Source: a virus. From it: DNA of 24,270 bases. The stretch is taken from positions 1 to 24,270 of the IMG/VR virus record IMGVR_UViG_3300037153_000449; one strand, 5' to 3'. Each line of letters begins with the position of its first letter. Position 1 is the first letter of the stretch. The notes beneath the pieces are model-generated. The model did not search any database, was not told where the DNA came from, and saw only the letters and a list, made by a program, of their open reading frames with translations. This document shows, piece after piece, positions 22,208 to 24,270 of the stretch. The position numbers and the translations under genes are program-made.

Positions 22208-22662
22208 ACCGTCTCGCCGCGACCGTCGTGTCGCTGGCCGTGCTGTGCGGCTGCACACCCCGTGAGGTCGAGCTGTGGACGGCCTGGCATGCCAAGGACC
22301 CGGCCGCCGCCGAAGAGTTCGCGCACAGCCTGGCGAACCGAACAGAACAACAGCCGGCCGGCCGGGACGGCTGTGACGGGATCTACGACGAGATGATCCG
22401 CCAAGGCGCCAACGCCGGCGTCGCGCAACGCTTCGCCTACCGCATCGCCCCCCGCGAATCAGGCTGCCACCCACAGTTCGTCCACGACCGCGACGACTGG
22501 TCGTACTCCCGGTTCGGGCTGAACGGGCTCACCGCCGGGCTGCGAGCGAACTGGCGGGCATGGTGCGGCGCCGACGTCCGCTCCGACACCCGGGTGCTGT
22601 CCACCGACGTGGCCTGCGCACTCGCCGCGTACCACCGGATGGGCTGGCAGCCATGGAACTGA
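22204..22662 (+). CDS. Lipoprotein with lysozyme/transglycosylase-like domain
   Basis: The 152-residue product starts with a lipoprotein-type signal peptide (MNRLAATVVSLAVLCGC; lipidated Cys probably C17, though Cys at -2 is unusual). The mature part resembles a lysozyme-like SLT domain: AYRIAPRESGCHP with the probable catalytic E85, then DWSYSRFGLNG and ACALAAYHRMGWQPW. It would act at the outer face of the membrane on peptidoglycan. The early location, far from the lysis cassette, suggests a role other than lysis, such as blocking superinfection or wall remodelling. It is coupled to the gene before by ATGA overlap. Confidence 0.6.
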   Translation: MNRLAATVVSLAVLCGCTPREVELWTAWHAKDPAAAEEFAHSLANRTEQQPAGRDGCDGIYDEMIRQGANAGVAQRFAYRIAPRESGCHPQFVHDRDDWSYSRFGLNGLTAGLRANWRAWCGADVRSDTRVLSTDVACALAAYHRMGWQPWN

Positions 22663-22697
22663 CCGCCGGCAAGCACCGCAAACGAGACCGGCGATGA
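22653..22697 (+). CDS. Possible 14-residue coupling ORF
   Basis: ATG 22653, overlapping the end of the lipoprotein gene, reads MELTAGKHRKRDRR and stops in an ATGA overlap with the next start. It may be a leader or coupling ORF only; such a short reading frame can also be chance. Confidence 0.2.
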   Translation: MELTAGKHRKRDRR

Positions 22698-22859
22698 CCG
22701 CGCTCACGCTGCCGGGGATCGACGTCGGCCCGTGGCAGGTCCGCAACCACCGCGATCGAGCCGCGAACGCCCTCGCCGACCGCCACTACTCACGTCGCCG
22801 GCGCCTACGAGTGCGCCCGGTGCCGACGCCCCACCCACCTCCGATCGGAAGACACATGA
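22694..22859 (+). pseudogene. Broken gene: head of a 'NALADRHYSR' family protein joined out of frame to a zinc-ribbon tail
   Basis: From ATG 22694 the frame reads 36 plausible residues (LPGIDVGPWQVRNHRDRAAN, then ALADRHYSRR) that match the beginning of an actinophage protein family I recall as much longer. The frame then becomes basic low-complexity sequence, running on as a shadow of the next gene. Another frame from about 22790 reads HVAGAYECARCRRPTHLRSEDT and stops at 22857-22859, four bases before the next ATG; it has a CxxC pair and looks like the end of a different small protein but has no start. The simplest reading is an internal deletion that fused two genes out of frame. Confidence 0.5.
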
Positions 22860-22862
22860 ACG

Positions 22863-23231
22863 ATGGCCGGTCCGCAATGGGTCCGTCTGGACGTCGCCTA
22901 CTTCTCCAACCCGAAAGTGTTACGGGCCGGCAAGGACGCCGCCCTGATGCATCTGGCCGCCGTCTGCTACCTCGGCGCCCACGAGATGGACGACGGCATC
23001 CTGCCGGCCGAAGCTGTCCCCGTCCTGGCCGCCCTGGTCAGGGTGCAACGCCCCGGCGAGGTCGTGGACCGGCTGATGAAGCACGGCCTGTGGCATCGGG
23101 CCGACGACGGCGGATACATCATCCACGACTACGACGTGATGAACGGCGCCCGCTCAGAAGCTGCGGCAGCACGCCGACGGCAACGCGACCGGCGGGCCAG
23201 ACAGCTCACCGAACAAGAACAAACAGCGTGA
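22863..23231 (+). CDS. Replication-initiator-like winged-helix protein
   Basis: The 122-residue product begins with the typical opening of phage replication initiator or organiser proteins: WVRLDVAYFSNPKVLRAGKDAALMHL, then DGILPAEAVPVLA, LMKHGLWHRADDGGYIIHDY. It ends with a basic, helical tail (AAARRRQRDRRARQ) likely to touch DNA. It is shorter than many relatives, having only the N-terminal domain. The repeat-rich stretch right after it is a candidate origin, which fits the role. Confidence 0.65.
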   Translation: MAGPQWVRLDVAYFSNPKVLRAGKDAALMHLAAVCYLGAHEMDDGILPAEAVPVLAALVRVQRPGEVVDRLMKHGLWHRADDGGYIIHDYDVMNGARSEAAAARRRQRDRRARQLTEQEQTA

Positions 23232-23314
23232 CAAACACCGTGACATGTCACGCCTCCGGTCACGGGGATGTTCGGCGCACGGACGGACGGACGTACGGAC
23301 GGACGTACGGACGT
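23227..23314. repeat. Repeat cluster next to the initiator gene, candidate origin of replication
   Basis: CGTGACA occurs at 23227-23233 and 23239-23245, and in reverse (TGTCACG) at 23246-23252; the last two form the perfect 14-bp palindrome CGTGACATGTCACG. A related GGTCACGG follows at 23259. Then nine copies of the tetramer ACGG/ACGT run from 23279 to 23314 without a break. The stretch is non-coding on the plus strand, directly after a replication-initiator-like gene, and leads into an AT-richer patch (CTTAAGAACCTCTTCATC). Confidence 0.5.
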
Positions 23315-23327
23315 CTTAAGAACCTCT

Positions 23328-23351
23328 TCATCTGAGAGATGAGTCTCTGTG
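23328..23351 (+). promoter_or_regulatory. Two mutually exclusive hairpins over a start codon
   Basis: TCATCT/AGATGA (23328-23333 with 23337-23342, loop GAG) and AGAGA/TCTCT (23335-23339 with 23344-23348, loop TGAG) overlap and cannot form together. The second ends directly at the GTG start 23349. No normal SD is seen upstream; GAGAG lies inside the stems. A switch of translation is possible, though stems are short. Confidence 0.35.
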
Positions 23352-23768
23352 ACTGACACCGAAGCAACGACACTGATCGCCCGGATCAAGCACACCTGGC
23401 GAGGCGGACCGCACCCCGACATCTGGCGAGAAGTGCTACTCGATCTCGACGCCGGAACAGCCGGCACCACCATCGTCCGCCTCGCCCGCGAACACGACGA
23501 CCCGCCCACCATCGCCCTGTTCATCCGCACCTACCGCAGCCTCGACACCGCCGCCAACGACCCCGTCTCCCCACCACCGCCCGTCGGCTGCCCCATCTGC
23601 CAACCGCATGACCGCGACACCGGCCACTGGGACGGCTGTCCCAACCAGCCGATCCCGTTCGACGACCCACGAGCACAGGCCGCCTTCCGGGCCGGCCACC
23701 GCCAAAGCCAACACGAACTGTGGGACATGTCCGACGGCCGAGCCGGCACCCCACCCGAGGAGTTCTGA
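23349..23768 (+). CDS. Early protein with Cys/His cluster, possibly replication related
   Basis: The 139-residue product has an N-terminal helical region (EATTLIARIKHTW, then GGPHPDIWREVLLDLDAGTAGT, PPTIALFIRTYRSLDT) similar in style to a domain seen in actinophage replication genes after the initiator. A zinc-binding-like cluster CPICQPHDRDTGHWDGCPNQ follows at about 80-98. Location after the candidate origin fits a helicase-loader or accessory role, which is not proven. Start GTG 23349. Confidence 0.55.
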   Translation: MTDTEATTLIARIKHTWRGGPHPDIWREVLLDLDAGTAGTTIVRLAREHDDPPTIALFIRTYRSLDTAANDPVSPPPPVGCPICQPHDRDTGHWDGCPNQPIPFDDPRAQAAFRAGHRQSQHELWDMSDGRAGTPPEEF

Positions 23769-23770
23769 CC

Positions 23771-24270
23771 ATGGGCACTGAACCGCCGTTCAAATCCCGG
23801 TTCCTGCTCGGCACCCACCAACCGACCTGGCTGCGCCACGTCGACATCCCACTGTTCGTCTCCCACACCCGACTCCACCGGCAACGCCGACTCCCACGCG
23901 CCCACTGCCAATGGGCGCTCGACTCCGGCGCATTCTCCGAGATCGCCATCCACGGCGAATACCGCACCACACCCCGCCAGTACGCCACCGCCGTCGCCCG
24001 CTACCGCGACGAGATCGGCAACCTCGACTGGGCCGCCCCACAAGACCACATGTGCGAACCATCGGTACTCGCCCGCTCCAACATCGCAGGCACCGTGACC
24101 GAAGCACAGGACTGGACCGTCCGGAACGTTCTCACGCTGCGTTCCCTCGACCCCGACCTGCCAATCATCCCGGTGTTGCAAGGCCAGACACTCGCCGACT
24201 ACCGGCGACACGTCGACGCCTACAACCGGGCCGGGCTCGAAGGTTTTTCTGGCTGTCGACCCCGCAGGAC
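23771..24270 (+). CDS. TGT/DpdA-like transglycosylase family protein (partial, runs off the window)
   Basis: The first 166 residues are present. They carry landmarks of the queuine tRNA-ribosyltransferase superfamily: WALDSGAFSE with D51 (DSGGFQ motif of TGT), WAAPQDHMCEP with D92, and IIPVLQGQT (VQGG-like motif, Q137-G138). The opening FLLGTHQPTWLRHVDIPLFVS resembles phage TGT-like proteins of the DpdA type, which swap guanine for 7-deazaguanine derivatives in DNA. No preQ0 biosynthesis genes are in the window, so the base would come from the host or from genes beyond the edge. The last 25 bases, after a TTTTT run, no longer read like the family (GCRPRR); an indel there is possible. ATG 23771 is two bases after the previous stop. 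Confidence 0.65.
   Translation, partial: MGTEPPFKSRFLLGTHQPTWLRHVDIPLFVSHTRLHRQRRLPRAHCQWALDSGAFSEIAIHGEYRTTPRQYATAVARYRDEIGNLDWAAPQDHMCEPSVLARSNIAGTVTEAQDWTVRNVLTLRSLDPDLPIIPVLQGQTLADYRRHVDAYNRAGLEGFSGCRPRR

Noticed and set aside
22860-23335. Extension of the 22694 frame to 23335 as a 213-residue protein
   Set aside because: After residue 36 it is a basic low-complexity shadow of the initiator-like gene and reads through the tetramer repeats.
23787-23806. GTTCAAATCCC resembling a tRNA T-loop
   Set aside because: The flanking bases do not make a 5-bp T-stem and no acceptor or anticodon arms fit; it codes FKSR at the start of the transglycosylase-like gene.

Overview
This window is most of a temperate, siphovirus-like phage or prophage genome with very high GC. 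The GC-rich coding, frequent GTG starts, start/stop overlaps (GTGA, ATGA, TGATG) and actinophage-type lysis, tail and replication proteins point to an actinobacterial host. The exact lineage cannot be read from the sequence. No host gene, tRNA, rRNA or CRISPR array was seen. The window starts near the end of a gene before the terminase and stops inside a gene, so it is a fragment.

Layout. (1) 1-13955, plus strand, virion genes: large terminase with an HNH-like domain at its N-terminus, HK97-type portal, HK97-type prohead protease, a promoter and structured leader, major capsid protein, a small acidic protein, two connector/neck proteins, an antisense HNH endonuclease gene, the major tail protein, an HK97 gp10-like protein, a short tape measure, a minor tail protein with a lectin-like insert, an S74-chaperoned fibre and two small genes. 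(2) 13970-16656, lysis region: a second HNH gene, an amidase endolysin with a strong internal ribosome binding site, three small membrane proteins including a holin candidate, and a membrane-anchored collagen-like protein. (3) 16677-17934, minus strand, lysogeny genes: Cro/CI-type repressor, tyrosine integrase and an unannotated 37-residue membrane protein. (4) 17933-18082, control region with four copies of the GTCSGAC core. (5) 18067-24270, plus strand, early operon: small HTH protein, tiny coupled genes, VRR-NUC-type nuclease, phage DNA adenine methyltransferase, RecT-like protein, a lipoprotein with a lysozyme-like domain, a broken gene, a replication-initiator-like protein, a repeat cluster that may be an origin, and a partial transglycosylase (TGT/DpdA-like) gene.

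How it works together: the repressor probably binds the GTCSGAC sites to hold the early operon and its own gene in check, and the integrase maintains lysogeny. On induction the early operon would supply recombination, replication and DNA-modification functions. The virion genes, with a separate promoter for the capsid gene, and the lysis genes follow.

Least ordinary features: the HNH-terminase fusion; two related HNH genes ending in the same 9-mer GTTGGCTGA; a probable branched leader RNA before the capsid gene; likely ATC and ATT start codons for the major tail protein and repressor; a 14-bp stem hiding a ribosome binding site in the early operon; an endolysin with a probable second product; a collagen-like protein in the lysis cassette; and a TGT-superfamily protein suggesting 7-deazaguanine DNA modification.
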